Part shown: positions 5,342 to 14,478 of the stretch, piece after piece | How the letters are laid out: the number at the start of each line of letters is the position of its first letter | Position numbering within the stretch: position 1 is the stretch's first letter | Assembly: GCA_938073895.1 (NCBI GenBank) | Contig: CALJFB010000025.1 | Location: 1-50,757, forward strand | Direction: 5' to 3' | DNA: 50,757 nt | DNA from: an uncultured Flavobacteriaceae bacterium | GTDB lineage: Bacteria > Bacteroidota > Bacteroidia > Flavobacteriales > Flavobacteriaceae | Translations under genes and position numbers: made by a program | Notes under the pieces: model-generated | What the model was told of the DNA's origin: nothing | The model's database searches: none | Seen by the model: the letters and a program-made list of their open reading frames with translations, nothing else

Positions 5342-7300
5342 ATGAAATTAAATATTATAGCACTTTTTTTCTTAATTACATCAGTGTCTTTTTCTCAAGT
5401 AGTTATTAACGAATTTGACTGCGATAGTCCTGGGTTTGATAATAAAGAATTCATAGAGTTAAAATCAATAACACCTAATTATGCTCTAGATGGCCTAGTT
5501 TTAGTGTTTTTTAATGGCTCTAATGCTGGTGCAGATAAAAGCTATTATACTATAGATTTAGATGGTGGTGTTACAGATGTAAACGGCTTATTTGTTGTAG
5601 CAAGTAATCAATTAACTCCATTGCCTCAAATGTTAATTTCTGAAAGTGTATTTCAGAATGGAGCAGATGGAATTGGACTATACACAGGAAGCTTCTTCGA
5701 TTTTCCAGATGGAACTCTTGCAACTACAACTAATCTAATGGATGCTATGGTTTATGGTACTAATGATTCTGATGACAATGGTTTAATGGCTTTATTAGGG
5801 GAAACATCTCAATATAACGACAACGGAACAACTGCAAATCCTAAAAGTATACAGCGTTATGTAGACGGAATGGGCATAGAAACTTTTGCAGCAGCTACAC
5901 CAACACCAAGACAAGAAAATGATGGATCTGGTACTATTCTTAATACCTTAGAAATTTCTGTGTCAGAACTTCAATATAACGAAGGCGAAACTTTTGACAT
6001 TACATTTACATCTCAAAACCCATTAAGTATAGACTTTTCTTTTGATATTATTTTAGATAACGGAACTTTTACTACTTCAGACTTTACAGGGATTACAAGC
6101 TTAACTATTTTAAGCGGACAAACATCAGTTTCAACGTCGATTACACTAGTAGACGATGTTTTAGACGAAGGTGATGAGGTTTTACAAATAAAGTATAATA
6201 ACTTACAGTTACCACTAATAGCTTTTAACGATTTTATAGAAGTTAGAGTAGTAGATAACGATTTTACAGTTGCAGCATATGGTACGCCATTAAATCCAAC
6301 TTACGGAGTTGTAGCTTCTACACAACCAACAGGTTATTACGATTCTTTAAATGGTAAATCTGATGCTGTTTTAGAACAAGCTATTCAAGATATAATTGCT
6401 AATCCATCAATAGTAAGAGCTCAAACCTATAGCGATGTTATAGATATTTTAATCGAAGCCGATAAAAGTCCAGAGCATAGTAATAAAGTTTGGTTAGTTT
6501 ATTTAGAACAAAGCAGACCAATTTTGGATTATCAAACTGGATCTACAAGTACTGGCAAATGGAATAGAGAACACACATTTCCTCGTTCTTTAGCTAATTA
6601 TGGAAGTATTGAAGCAGATGAAAATAGAGACGGAAAAGATATATTTTGGACTACAGAAGCAGACTCTTTACGTCATGGAAATAGCGATGCTCATGCATTA
6701 AGAGCTGCAGATGGACCAGAAAATAGCAGTCGTGGGAATCAGCATTATGGACAGTATAATGGCCCAACAGCAAACCAAGGTAGTTTTAAAGGAGACGTTG
6801 CTAGAAGTGTATTGTTTCTTCAGTTAAGATATAATGGACTTAGCGTAGAAAACGGTTATCCAGATGTAGACGGACAAATGGGAGATTTAGCAACATTATT
6901 AGATTGGCACAGAAATGATCCTCCAGACGATTTTGAGATGAATAGAAATAATGTAATTTATACTTGGCAAATAAATAGAAACCCATTAATAGATATGCCA
7001 GATTTAGTAGAGCATATTTGGGGAACTAAAACAGGCATAGCTTGGAATAGTTCTTTAAGCAATACTCAATTTATTGCTAATAAAATTACAATGTATCCAA
7101 ATCCATCAAAATCTAATATTAAATTTAGTGGCTTAGATGTAAACACTACAATCGAAATTTTTAATGTCGAAGGACGAAAAGTAATTACTACAACGTTATT
7201 TAATAACGAAACACTAGATCATCAATTAAAACCAGGATTTTATCTAGTTAAAATAAAGTCTGGTAGTAAAATAGTAACAAAAAAGTTATTGGTTAATTAA
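5342..7300 (+). CDS. secreted endonuclease I family protein with T9SS sorting domain
   Basis: Predicted extracellular nuclease of 652 residues. It begins with a signal peptide (MKLNIIALFFLITSVSFS). Residues about 20-190 resemble a lamin-tail domain (VVINEFDCDSPGFDNKEFIEL). A Calx-beta-like stretch follows (about 200-305). The endonuclease I (EndA/NucM) domain covers about 325-570 with WNREHTFPRS (His411 region), SDAHALRA and NSSRGNQHYG. The end (MYPNPSKSNIKFSG ... GFYLVKIKSGSKIVTKKLLVN) is a type IX secretion sorting domain of the type A kind. Such enzymes degrade DNA outside the cell for nutrient or phosphate supply; that role is inferred. A single-gene transcript is likely. Confidence 0.9.
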   Translation: MKLNIIALFFLITSVSFSQVVINEFDCDSPGFDNKEFIELKSITPNYALDGLVLVFFNGSNAGADKSYYTIDLDGGVTDVNGLFVVASNQLTPLPQMLISESVFQNGADGIGLYTGSFFDFPDGTLATTTNLMDAMVYGTNDSDDNGLMALLGETSQYNDNGTTANPKSIQRYVDGMGIETFAAATPTPRQENDGSGTILNTLEISVSELQYNEGETFDITFTSQNPLSIDFSFDIILDNGTFTTSDFTGITSLTILSGQTSVSTSITLVDDVLDEGDEVLQIKYNNLQLPLIAFNDFIEVRVVDNDFTVAAYGTPLNPTYGVVASTQPTGYYDSLNGKSDAVLEQAIQDIIANPSIVRAQTYSDVIDILIEADKSPEHSNKVWLVYLEQSRPILDYQTGSTSTGKWNREHTFPRSLANYGSIEADENRDGKDIFWTTEADSLRHGNSDAHALRAADGPENSSRGNQHYGQYNGPTANQGSFKGDVARSVLFLQLRYNGLSVENGYPDVDGQMGDLATLLDWHRNDPPDDFEMNRNNVIYTWQINRNPLIDMPDLVEHIWGTKTGIAWNSSLSNTQFIANKITMYPNPSKSNIKFSGLDVNTTIEIFNVEGRKVITTTLFNNETLDHQLKPGFYLVKIKSGSKIVTKKLLVN

Positions 7301-7318
7301 AGAAAGTAACCATAAGTT

Positions 7319-7326
7319 TATATTTG
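7319..7326 (+). promoter_or_regulatory. -7 element of the antiporter gene
   Basis: TATATTTG (7319-7326) lies 16 bases before the GTG start at 7343, between the nuclease stop and the antiporter. Confidence 0.55.
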
Positions 7327-7342
7327 CATTAAAATAAAGATT

Positions 7343-8284
7343 GTGAGCGTTGCATATTTAATTTTAGGATTTGTTTTATTAGTAGTTGGAGGAGAATTTT
7401 TAGTTAGATCTTCTGTAGCGTTAAGTTTTAAGCTTAACATCTCTAAAGTTGTTATTGGAATGACGGTTGTGTCTTTTGCAACATCTGCTCCAGAACTATT
7501 AGTAAGTCTTCAGGCAGCTTTAAATGGCTCGCCAGCAATTGCAATAAATAATGTAGTTGGCTCTAATATTGCAAACATAGGTTTGGTTCTTGGAATTACT
7601 GCAATTGTAGGTGCTATAGCAGTAGATAAAACATTTTATAAGGTTAATTGGCCTATAATGATGATTTTTTCTGGTGCATTATATTATTTCTTACAAAACG
7701 ATAATCAATTAGATAGAACAGAAGGAATTGTTCTTTTTGTAGCATTAATTATTTTTGTAATCTATTTAGTAAAGTTTCAAAAACAAACAGACGAAGTTGA
7801 AGAAGTAGACGATGCTTTAGCTAAAGTTACAAACTTTAAAATTTTAGTTTGGTTATTAATTGGTGCGGTAGCATTATATTTTGGTAGTGAATGGTTGGTT
7901 CTTGGCGCAACAGATATTGCTAAAAGTCTTGGTGTAAGCGAAGCCGTAATTGGAGTAACCATGATTGCTATTGGAACAAGTGTGCCAGAACTAGCAGCTT
8001 CTGTAATTGCTGCCATAAAAAAGGAAAAAGCTATTTCTTTAGGAAACTTAATAGGATCTAATATTTTTAATATTGGTTCTGTTTTGGGATTAACCTCTAT
8101 TATAAAAACCATTGAAATTACCGAAGCGTCTATTCTGTCTAGAGATATTTTCTGGATGTTATTATTCTCGGCTATTTTAGTGCCATTAGCATTAATTCCA
8201 GTAAGACATCAAATAAATAAATTTAAAGGATTCTTTTTAGTCGTTCTTTACAGTGTTTTTATCTTTCTAGTTTTTAAGGGATAA
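7343..8284 (+). CDS. calcium/sodium antiporter (CaCA family)
   Basis: Inner-membrane exchanger of the YrbG-like CaCA family, 313 residues with about ten membrane helices. The two family-specific alpha repeats are clear: first GMTVVSFATSAPELLVSL with VVGSNIANIGLVLG (acidic Glu51), second GVTMIAIGTSVPELAASV with LIGSNIFNIGSVLG. A charged loop (KQTDEVEEVDDALAK) separates the halves. The start is GTG, chosen because it follows the -7 box at a normal distance and gives the family N-terminus (LGFVLLVVGGEFLVRSS). The small gene at 8304 follows after 19 bases and may be co-transcribed. Confidence 0.92.
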   Translation: MSVAYLILGFVLLVVGGEFLVRSSVALSFKLNISKVVIGMTVVSFATSAPELLVSLQAALNGSPAIAINNVVGSNIANIGLVLGITAIVGAIAVDKTFYKVNWPIMMIFSGALYYFLQNDNQLDRTEGIVLFVALIIFVIYLVKFQKQTDEVEEVDDALAKVTNFKILVWLLIGAVALYFGSEWLVLGATDIAKSLGVSEAVIGVTMIAIGTSVPELAASVIAAIKKEKAISLGNLIGSNIFNIGSVLGLTSIIKTIEITEASILSRDIFWMLLFSAILVPLALIPVRHQINKFKGFFLVVLYSVFIFLVFKG

Positions 8285-8303
8285 CATTTAATAGTTTTTT
8301 AAT

Positions 8304-8657
8304 ATGAAAAATTTTCCAGGTTTTAAAGTTACTCTAAATAACAAGTTAATTACCACTGCAGGAATTAATACTAATAATTTTGGTGCTACAATTTGTATAA
8401 TAGATTCCGTAAAAAGACAAGTAGATAATTCGGAACATTTAAAATTAACTATTACCGGAATAAACGCTTCAAACGATATGTTGACTTGGTGTAAACAAGA
8501 TTTAGAACTTGGAGACACAATTGAGCTAGAAGTTGTAAAAGCACCTTTTAATGCGCCAATAGAGGTCAAGAAATCCCATAAAACTGATGCCGAAATTTTA
8601 GAACAGAAATTAAAGCAGTTTTACAAACTAAAAGAAGAATTAAAAGATTATTTGTAG
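8304..8657 (+). CDS. hypothetical protein, possibly co-transcribed with the antiporter
   Basis: The protein has 117 residues, without signal peptide or membrane segment. The first 85 residues look beta-rich (KVTLNNKLITTAGI, LKLTITGINAS, GDTIELEVVKAPF); the last 30 form a Lys/Glu helix (EILEQKLKQFYKLKEELKDYL). I do not recognise a family. It starts 19 bases after the antiporter stop and is followed by a terminator at 8682. Confidence 0.65.
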   Translation: MKNFPGFKVTLNNKLITTAGINTNNFGATICIIDSVKRQVDNSEHLKLTITGINASNDMLTWCKQDLELGDTIELEVVKAPFNAPIEVKKSHKTDAEILEQKLKQFYKLKEELKDYL

Positions 8658-8681
8658 TTAAGTATTCTTATTTAAAACCTA

Positions 8682-8712
8682 AAAAAACCAACTAGAATTA
8701 GCTGGTTTTTTA
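8682..8712 (+). terminator. intrinsic terminator (usable in both directions)
   Basis: AAAAACCAACTA and TAGCTGGTTTTT form a stem with one mismatch and a GAAT loop, followed by a T run. It ends the antiporter operon, and its A-rich left arm would also serve the convergent acetyltransferase gene. Confidence 0.75.
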
Positions 8713-8787
8713 TTTACATAATTTTTAAATAATTTTAATTTATTGTAAAACCACTTATTTAATAGATTAAAAATCTTTTTATAGGTT

Positions 8788-9387
8788 TTAATAAGTTAAA
8801 AACTCCGGAAAAACGTCATCCTTAATAGCATTCCATTCTTCTTTTAAAATGCTATAATAAATATCGGTTCTACTTTCTCCACTTGGAGCAATGTTATTAT
8901 TTCTAAAAACACCTTCTTTCATAGCGCCTAAATTTTCTATAGCTTTTTGAGATCTTAAGTTCTCTTTATCTGTACAAAATTGTATTCTTTTAAATCCAAC
9001 AGTTTCAAAACCAAAATTTAGTAGTTCGTGCTTACAAGCTTTATTTAATCCTGTTCCTTGAAATTCTGCACCTAACCAAGTCCAGCCAATTTCACATTTT
9101 TTATTAGCAGCATCCACATTACCATATCTAGTACAACCAGCAACTTTATTAGTTTCCTTGTCTATAATTAAAAAAGGATAACAAAGTCTATTGTTTTTGT
9201 CCTTAATTGTTTTTGCTATATAGTTTTTTAATCCTTGCTCATTATGGACTCTCATTCCCATAAATTTCCAGATTTCATTATCGAAAATAATGTCTTTAAG
9301 TTCTTCGTTTCTTACATTATCAAAAGGAACAAGTAAAACTCTGTCGTTTTCAAGTTGAATGTCTGATTTTAGAATTTTTATTTTCAT
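8788..9387 (-). CDS. GNAT family N-acetyltransferase (RimJ/RimL type)
   Basis: The protein has 199 residues. The order of elements fits the Acetyltransf_3 group: a leading LENDRVLLVPFD strand, a central CEIGWTWLGAEFQGTGLNKA (the acetyl-CoA loop in the form Q-G-T-G), then ELLNFGFETVGFKRIQFCTD and NLRSQKAIENLGAMKEGVFR, the usual signature of ribosomal-protein or small-molecule acetyltransferases that act on an N-terminus or amine. The substrate cannot be told from sequence. It is a single gene, convergent with the 8304 gene. Confidence 0.88.
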   Translation of the reverse strand: MKIKILKSDIQLENDRVLLVPFDNVRNEELKDIIFDNEIWKFMGMRVHNEQGLKNYIAKTIKDKNNRLCYPFLIIDKETNKVAGCTRYGNVDAANKKCEIGWTWLGAEFQGTGLNKACKHELLNFGFETVGFKRIQFCTDKENLRSQKAIENLGAMKEGVFRNNNIAPSGESRTDIYYSILKEEWNAIKDDVFPEFLTY

Positions 9388-9524
9388 TTTTTAGGTTTGT
9401 TTTTAACAATGGTATTTTATAGCGAAGTTGCATATTTGTTTCCCAAAGATTCATTTTTTCGAGGAAAAATAAGTAGTTAGCAAGAAAAGCAATTAAGATT
9501 AATTAATCACATAATTATGCTATA

Positions 9525-9683
9525 TAAATTAGAAAGAATAAAAGCGTGCAGTAAAATTAAAAGATATAGTAACGTTTAGAATTCTAAAATATTAATAATT
9601 TGCATATTTTTTACTGAAATTACGTTTGGTTCTTTTAGACATTTTATCGCGTTTTTAAAATGTTGCTACGTTAATATTCTATT
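9525..9683. repeat. diverged direct repeat, copy 1
   Basis: This segment aligns with 10681-10837 over its whole length (for example TAAATTAGAAAGAATAAAA, TTACGTTTGG, TATTCTATT in the same order and spacing). On the minus strand both copies contain a short frame that starts M-S/P-K-R-T/A-K-R-N-F-S-K-K and then stops, which resembles the beginning of an IS3-type transposase OrfA. I infer two decayed insertion-sequence fragments. The rest of the 9388-10017 gap holds a terminator (9906) and nothing else I can support. Confidence 0.55.
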
Positions 9684-9905
9684 CTTTAATTAATAGGTTT
9701 TTATAGCTAAATACAATAATTTTTTTGGAGTTTATATGTGTAAAGTTGTTTTTAGAAGCTCAAAAAAAACTAAACAAAAGATTATAAACAGCATTAATAG
9801 TGGTAATAAATAAGCTTTTAAAATAACGCTTTACTATACTAAAGTCTGCTTAGCCATATTATTAAATCTTCGTTTTATTACTATCAAAATAATTTTGATT
9901 TAGAT

Positions 9906-9947
9906 AAAAAAAAGTTAAGCTCAAAACGATAAATCCTTTTGAGCTTA
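9906..9947 (-). terminator. terminator of the YwqK-like gene
   Basis: On the minus strand the 11-bp stem TAAGCTCAAAA / TTTTGAGCTTA (9916-9926 with 9937-9947) has a 10-base loop and is followed by eight Us (A run 9906-9913). It lies 70 bases after the stop of the gene at 10018. Confidence 0.75.
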
Positions 9948-10017
9948 CTATAGTAATGTTAAAAGCTAAACAAAAAAAAGCTTGTTTTTACTTTAGTTAT
10001 TTGGAGTGTTTTTGTTT

Positions 10018-10542
10018 TTATTTTTTCTTTACAGTAGTTGAAATCATTAATCCGTTTTCATAAATTTCTGTTTTTAGAAGTAGTCCAGTTTCAGAGTAAT
10101 AAGACCAATTTCCATGCTTTTTACCTTGCAGAAAAAAGAAATCGTGTTGTAGAATCCCATTATTAAAGTATGCTCTTGAAATGCCATTTGGAATATCCAT
10201 TATATAAGCTTCTTCGTACTTTAAAGCTCCATTATCGTGAAAGTATTTCCATAATCCTTGGGCTTTTCCATCTTTCCAACTCGCATCATAACGTAGATTT
10301 CCATTCTCCAACCATTCTTGCCAAGAACCATTGGCAAGTCCATTTTTTATAGTAATCCAAGTTTTTGGCTTTCCGTTTGCGTAATACTCGGTCATAAAAC
10401 CATTAAAAGGCTTGTTTTTAAAAGTTCTGATTTTCTTCCCGTTTATTTCTGTTTCTTCAGTTTTTGATTTCTCAACAATTATTTGTGCGTTTGAATAAAA
10501 ATTAAATAAAAGTATAAATAATATGATTTTTATTAATTTCAT
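10018..10542 (-). CDS. YwqK-like (MORN-variant) antitoxin-repeat protein, exported
   Basis: The protein has 174 residues with a signal peptide (MKLIKIILFILLFNFYSNAQ). It consists of repeats of the MORN-variant type: FNGFMTEYYANGKPKTW, ANGSWQEWLENGNLRYDASW, AQGLWKYFHDNGALKYEEAY, PNGISRAYFNNGILQHDFFF and KHGNWSYYSETGLLLKTEIY. Such proteins are named after the YwqK antitoxin, but in Bacteroidota most are exported and have no toxin partner; none is seen here. It lies between the two copies of a diverged repeat and has its own terminator, so it may have arrived or been duplicated with mobile DNA. Confidence 0.85.
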   Translation of the reverse strand: MKLIKIILFILLFNFYSNAQIIVEKSKTEETEINGKKIRTFKNKPFNGFMTEYYANGKPKTWITIKNGLANGSWQEWLENGNLRYDASWKDGKAQGLWKYFHDNGALKYEEAYIMDIPNGISRAYFNNGILQHDFFFLQGKKHGNWSYYSETGLLLKTEIYENGLMISTTVKKK

Positions 10543-10680
10543 GTTTTCAGAGTTCTCGTTATTAGTTTTTAAATATTTTTAGAATTTAATATTTCAAAAT
10601 ATTTTTTTATTTCTATTCAGAATGTTTAATTAGAAAGGGTTTATGTTAGATTTTTAATAAAATAGAAAAATTAAACAACA

Positions 10681-10837
10681 TAAATTAGAAAGAATAAAAC
10701 TGCTGTAAGACTAAAATTTACAATGATGTTTATACTTCTAAAACATTAATAATTTACACACTTTTTTACTAAAATTACGTTTGGCTCTTTTTGGCATTCT
10801 ATTGCGTTTTCAAAAAGCTGCTATGTAGTATTCTATT
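10681..10837. repeat. diverged direct repeat, copy 2
   Basis: Second copy of the repeat at 9525-9683, similarly sized (157 against 159 bases) and in the same orientation. Its minus strand also carries the start MPKRAKRNFSKK before a stop. The 10543-10849 gap has no other feature that I can see. Confidence 0.55.
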
Positions 10838-10849
10838 TTATGGGACGTA

Positions 10850-11374
10850 CTAATTCCAATTTTCTTCGAAATCTAGGTTGTCATAATCATTAATATCAAA
10901 ATCATCATCTTCGTCGTCAAAATCGTCAGAGAATTCATCTTTATCGGCTTCAAATACTTTTTCTGGAGCCGTATCCGGAATTTGTCCATGAACAAACATT
11001 AAGTTTGGATAATCTACACCTTCAACTTCTTCCACAATTTCTGCTAATTCTACAAAAAATGTCCACATACTTAAAAAGTCGTATACATAGATAAGTTTGG
11101 TTTGTTTTACGCCAACATTATCATCTAATGGAGATTCGTTCATTAAGCGAACACTTGTTAAACCTTCGCTTAAATCGAATAGAGAGATTTCTTCACCTTG
11201 ATCCCAATCTTCGTTACTCATGTAAAAAGAAGCCATTTCGTTCCCATCAAACCCAAAAGCTTGCGTAATACTATTATGTAAATCTTCTAATGTGTCTGTA
11301 CTAGAAATTTCAATATCTCTAAAAATATCCTCTTTACTATCGTGGTCTAAAATAACTCTAAATCTGTAAATCAT
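10850..11374 (-). CDS. plasmid pRiA4b ORF-3 family (IS1096 TnpR-like) protein
   Basis: The protein has 174 residues. The N-terminal part (MIYRFRVILDHDSKEDIFRD, then TLEDLHNSITQAFGFDGNEM, then SFYMSNEDWDQGEEI) fits the pRiA4b ORF-3 family, whose members were first seen on mobile DNA but are common single genes in Bacteroidota. The function is not known. The last 30 residues are almost entirely Asp and Glu (DEFSDDFDDEDDDFDINDYD). It follows heme A synthase after 24 bases in the same direction and may share its transcript. Confidence 0.85.
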   Translation of the reverse strand: MIYRFRVILDHDSKEDIFRDIEISSTDTLEDLHNSITQAFGFDGNEMASFYMSNEDWDQGEEISLFDLSEGLTSVRLMNESPLDDNVGVKQTKLIYVYDFLSMWTFFVELAEIVEEVEGVDYPNLMFVHGQIPDTAPEKVFEADKDEFSDDFDDEDDDFDINDYDNLDFEENWN

Positions 11375-11398
11375 ATCTGGGTTTGTTCTAATGCAAAG

Positions 11399-12424
11399 TT
11401 ATGCAATTTTGTGTGCTTTACTATAAGCTTCAAGGAAAATATAAAACTGAATTCCTATCATTATTGAGGCTATTACTAAATGAAATACTTGAGTTGAAAA
11501 CGGAAAGTCGAAATAATACATAGCTATTCCAGAAACTATTTCTATGGCAATACATACCATTACTAAAATTATTTTATTGTAGCCTAAAATATGTTTTCTA
11601 TTATAATATATTAACCAAGTATTTAAAAGAAATACTAAAATAGAAAACGATCTATGGACATAAAATTTAATATCTGGATTGTTTAACCATAAGGCTTTTA
11701 CATCTCCAACTAGTTTAATTTGCTGGTCTACGTCTTGTCTAACTTGTGTTCCAATTATAATTTGTATTAGACTTAAAATTATAGCAATTATTAGAACGTT
11801 TCTAAATTTGGAATCGAATTTTTGTAGTTTGTAATTGGTTTTAGATAGGTAAATAATGCCTAAAATAAAAGCAACAATAATTAAAGCCATAACCATATGA
11901 GTTGTTATTTTATATGGCGATAAATTAGAGTCTACAACTGTTTTTCCTAACCAAGCTTGAAAACCCATGCCTAAAATAGTAAGTGTGCCTAAAACTGGAA
12001 TAAGCTTGTGTTTATGCCAGAATAAAAAGGTTAATAGAAACATAATTAAAACAGGTATTCCTGCTACAACAGTGGCTAATCTGTTTATATATTCTATCCA
12101 GGTATGTGTTGCGTTGTATTTGGTGTAATTGTGTTTTGTATAGGTATCCCAGTTTGATGGATTTATAGTTTCTGCAGATTTAAAATTACTTCTAGCAACT
12201 AGTAAAGCGTCGTTATTTACTATAATTATACCTTCTTGATAATTATGATTAGCTTTAAAAATAATGTCTTTCTCGTCTGCTGGTGGCACATAATACCCAA
12301 AACATTTTGGCCAATCTGGACAACCCATTCCAGAACCAGTCATTCGAACAACTGCTCCGGCAATTATAATTAGATAGACACAGACTAATGCTGTTTTAGC
12401 GATGTTTCTGAAATTTTTTCTCAT
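11399..12424 (-). CDS. ctaA: heme A synthase (CtaA/COX15)
   Basis: Converts heme O to heme A for cytochrome oxidase, in the inner membrane. The 341-residue protein has about eight membrane helices in two related halves. It shows GAVVRMTGSGMGCPDWPKCF (Cys35 and Cys41), HTWIEYINR (His107, Glu111, Arg115), His176 in KITTHMVMAL, and in the second half YVHRSFSILVF and QVFHLVIASIM, which supply the remaining heme-binding His. It lies just downstream (11 bases) of the tRNA nucleotidyltransferase gene, so the two are likely co-transcribed though unrelated in function. Confidence 0.94.
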   Translation of the reverse strand: MRKNFRNIAKTALVCVYLIIIAGAVVRMTGSGMGCPDWPKCFGYYVPPADEKDIIFKANHNYQEGIIIVNNDALLVARSNFKSAETINPSNWDTYTKHNYTKYNATHTWIEYINRLATVVAGIPVLIMFLLTFLFWHKHKLIPVLGTLTILGMGFQAWLGKTVVDSNLSPYKITTHMVMALIIVAFILGIIYLSKTNYKLQKFDSKFRNVLIIAIILSLIQIIIGTQVRQDVDQQIKLVGDVKALWLNNPDIKFYVHRSFSILVFLLNTWLIYYNRKHILGYNKIILVMVCIAIEIVSGIAMYYFDFPFSTQVFHLVIASIMIGIQFYIFLEAYSKAHKIA

Positions 12425-12435
12425 CCTAATTTTAT

Positions 12436-13854
12436 TTATAATTGAGATTCTAAACCTAAAATCTTACCTTTTTCTAACATTAAATTAAAAGCTGCTTTGT
12501 GTTCGTTTGGAATTTTCCCATCTAAAATGGCTTCTTTTATTGTTTCCTTAATAATTCCAATTTCTTTGGATGGTTTTAAGTTAAATGTTGCCATAATTTC
12601 TTCGCCAGAAACTGGTGGCTGAAAATTTCTTACGTGATCTTTTTCTTCAACTTCAATAATTTTTTCTCTAACAATTTTGAAATTATTATGGTATTTATTG
12701 AATTTTTTAGGGTTTTTAGTGGTAATGTCTGCTTCGCAAAGTGTCATTAAATCGTCCACAAAATCTCCAGCATCAAAAACTAAGCGTCTAACTGCAGAAT
12801 CTGTAACTATATCTTGAGCCAAAACAATTGGTCTTGAGCTCATAAAAACCATTTTTTGGGTGAATTTCATTTTATCATTTAGCGGCATTTTTAATCGCTT
12901 AAATAAATGATACACCATTCTAGAACCTTCAAATTCGTGTCCATGAAAAGTCCAACCTACTTTTTTACTAAAGCGTTTTGTTGGTGCTTTTCCAATATCG
13001 TGTAATAAAGCAGCCCAACGCAACCAAACATTATTGGTATGGTTTGCAATATTATCTACAACTTCTAATGTATGGTAAAAGTTGTCTTTATGTTTTTGGC
13101 CTTCAACTTCGTCAATACCTTTTAAAGCTGTAATTTCTGGTAAAATATATTCTAATAAGCCAGTTTGTTCTAAATGAAGAAACCCTACAGAAGGCACAGG
13201 ACTTTCTAATATTTTGTTTAATTCTACAACAATACGTTCTTTAGTAATAATTTCTATTCTATTAGAATTTTTACTTATTGAAGCTAATGATGCACTTTCA
13301 ATTTTAAAATTTAATTGTGTTGCAAAACGAATAGCTCTAAGCATACGTAATGGATCGTCGGAATAGGTAATGTCTGGATTTAAAGGTGTTTTTATAATGC
13401 AGTTTTCTAAATCTTTTACGCCATTAAATGGATCTAATAAATCGCCAAAAGTTTCGGTGTTTAAGCTTAAAGCTAATGCATTTATGGTAAAATCTCTACG
13501 GTTTTGGTCGTCTTCTAAAGTGCCATTTTCTACAATTGGATTTCGGCTGTCTTTAGTGTAAGATTCTTTTCTAGCTCCAACAAATTCAATTTCTAAATCA
13601 TTATAGCGCAACATTGCTGTTCCGTATGTTTTAAACACTTGTACTTGTGGTTTATTTGGTAGTAATTTAGACACTTGTTTAGCAAGTTCAATACCGCTTC
13701 CAACGGCAACTACGTCTATATCTTTTGCTTGTCCACGTTTTAACAAGAAATCGCGAACAAATCCGCCAATAACATAGCTGTCTACTTTTAAAAGTTGAGA
13801 AGCTTCAGCTATAATTTCAAAAATTGGATGTTGTAACGCTTGTTTGTAATTCAT
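12436..13854 (-). CDS. cca: CCA tRNA nucleotidyltransferase with HD domain
   Basis: Adds or repairs the CCA end of tRNAs, which matters here because the tRNA in this window has no encoded CCA. The protein has 472 residues. The class II nucleotidyltransferase head has GGFVRDFLL (30-38), the metal pair DID (45-47) and the RRDFTINALAL motif (119-129), followed by the tRNA-binding part (SDDPLRMLRAIRFA). From about 260 an HD hydrolase-type domain follows (HTLEVVDNI, LLHDIGKA with His285-Asp286). Poly(A) polymerases share this fold, but the HD domain and length fit CCA enzymes of Bacteroidota. Confidence 0.92.
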   Translation of the reverse strand: MNYKQALQHPIFEIIAEASQLLKVDSYVIGGFVRDFLLKRGQAKDIDVVAVGSGIELAKQVSKLLPNKPQVQVFKTYGTAMLRYNDLEIEFVGARKESYTKDSRNPIVENGTLEDDQNRRDFTINALALSLNTETFGDLLDPFNGVKDLENCIIKTPLNPDITYSDDPLRMLRAIRFATQLNFKIESASLASISKNSNRIEIITKERIVVELNKILESPVPSVGFLHLEQTGLLEYILPEITALKGIDEVEGQKHKDNFYHTLEVVDNIANHTNNVWLRWAALLHDIGKAPTKRFSKKVGWTFHGHEFEGSRMVYHLFKRLKMPLNDKMKFTQKMVFMSSRPIVLAQDIVTDSAVRRLVFDAGDFVDDLMTLCEADITTKNPKKFNKYHNNFKIVREKIIEVEEKDHVRNFQPPVSGEEIMATFNLKPSKEIGIIKETIKEAILDGKIPNEHKAAFNLMLEKGKILGLESQL

Positions 13855-13917
13855 CTATAAAAAGGCCTTGTAAATTGATTTAAATCCTTCATTTTAAATG
13901 AATTATTAATCAACTTG

Positions 13918-14475
13918 TTATTCACGAATAATTTTTACTTCACCTGTATTACTTAATTTAATAATAGTTGATGGTTTTGTGTTTGTTTCGCAAGGCAAAT
14001 TTACAACATAGTCTACATCTTTTAAAATTTGTGGACTTATTTCGTTAAAGGTTTTTGGTGTTGGTTCTCCAGATATATTTGCAGATGTAGAAACTATTGG
14101 TTTGCCAAATTTTTTAATTAAGTTGTGTGCAAATCCAGAATGTATAATTCTAATGGCTAAAGTTTGGTCTAAGGCAACTAAATTAGTGGCAATTCCAATA
14201 GGATTGTCGTAAATAATTGTAGTTGGTTTTAGAGCAGTTTCTATAATTTGATATGCTGTTTCTGGAACTGTTTCAATATATTTTTCTAACATTTTAACAT
14301 CGCTAACCAAACAAATAAGTGCTTTAGATTCTTCGCGTTGCTTTAATTGATATATTTTTTTTACAGCTTCAAAATTTGTAGCATCGCAACCTAATCCATA
14401 AACAGTATCTGTTGGATAGAGTAGTGTTTTACCTTGTTTTAGTAGAGTAAATGTTTGATTTAGATGTTCCTCCAT
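13918..14475 (-). CDS. tsaC: L-threonylcarbamoyladenylate synthase (TsaC/Sua5/YrdC)
   Basis: Makes threonylcarbamoyl-AMP from Thr, bicarbonate and ATP, the first step of t6A37 tRNA modification. The protein has 185 residues, the length of the YrdC domain alone. Motifs are LLYPTDTVYGLGCDATN (19-35), KKIYQLKQREESKALICLVS and KPIVSTSANISGEPT. Its start is 3 bases after the stop of the glycan gene at 14479, so it may be at the end of that transcript. Confidence 0.93.
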   Translation of the reverse strand: MEEHLNQTFTLLKQGKTLLYPTDTVYGLGCDATNFEAVKKIYQLKQREESKALICLVSDVKMLEKYIETVPETAYQIIETALKPTTIIYDNPIGIATNLVALDQTLAIRIIHSGFAHNLIKKFGKPIVSTSANISGEPTPKTFNEISPQILKDVDYVVNLPCETNTKPSTIIKLSNTGEVKIIRE

Positions 14476-14478
14476 TTT

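Noticed and set aside
9736-9813. A 25-codon ORF preceded by GGAG (MCKVVFRSSKKTKQ...)
   Set aside because: Too short and isolated, with no promoter or relative that I know; the genome does not generally use Shine-Dalgarno sites.
10018-10542. A toxin-antitoxin pair
   Set aside because: The YwqK-like repeat protein has a signal peptide and no toxin gene lies next to it; the name reflects family history only.
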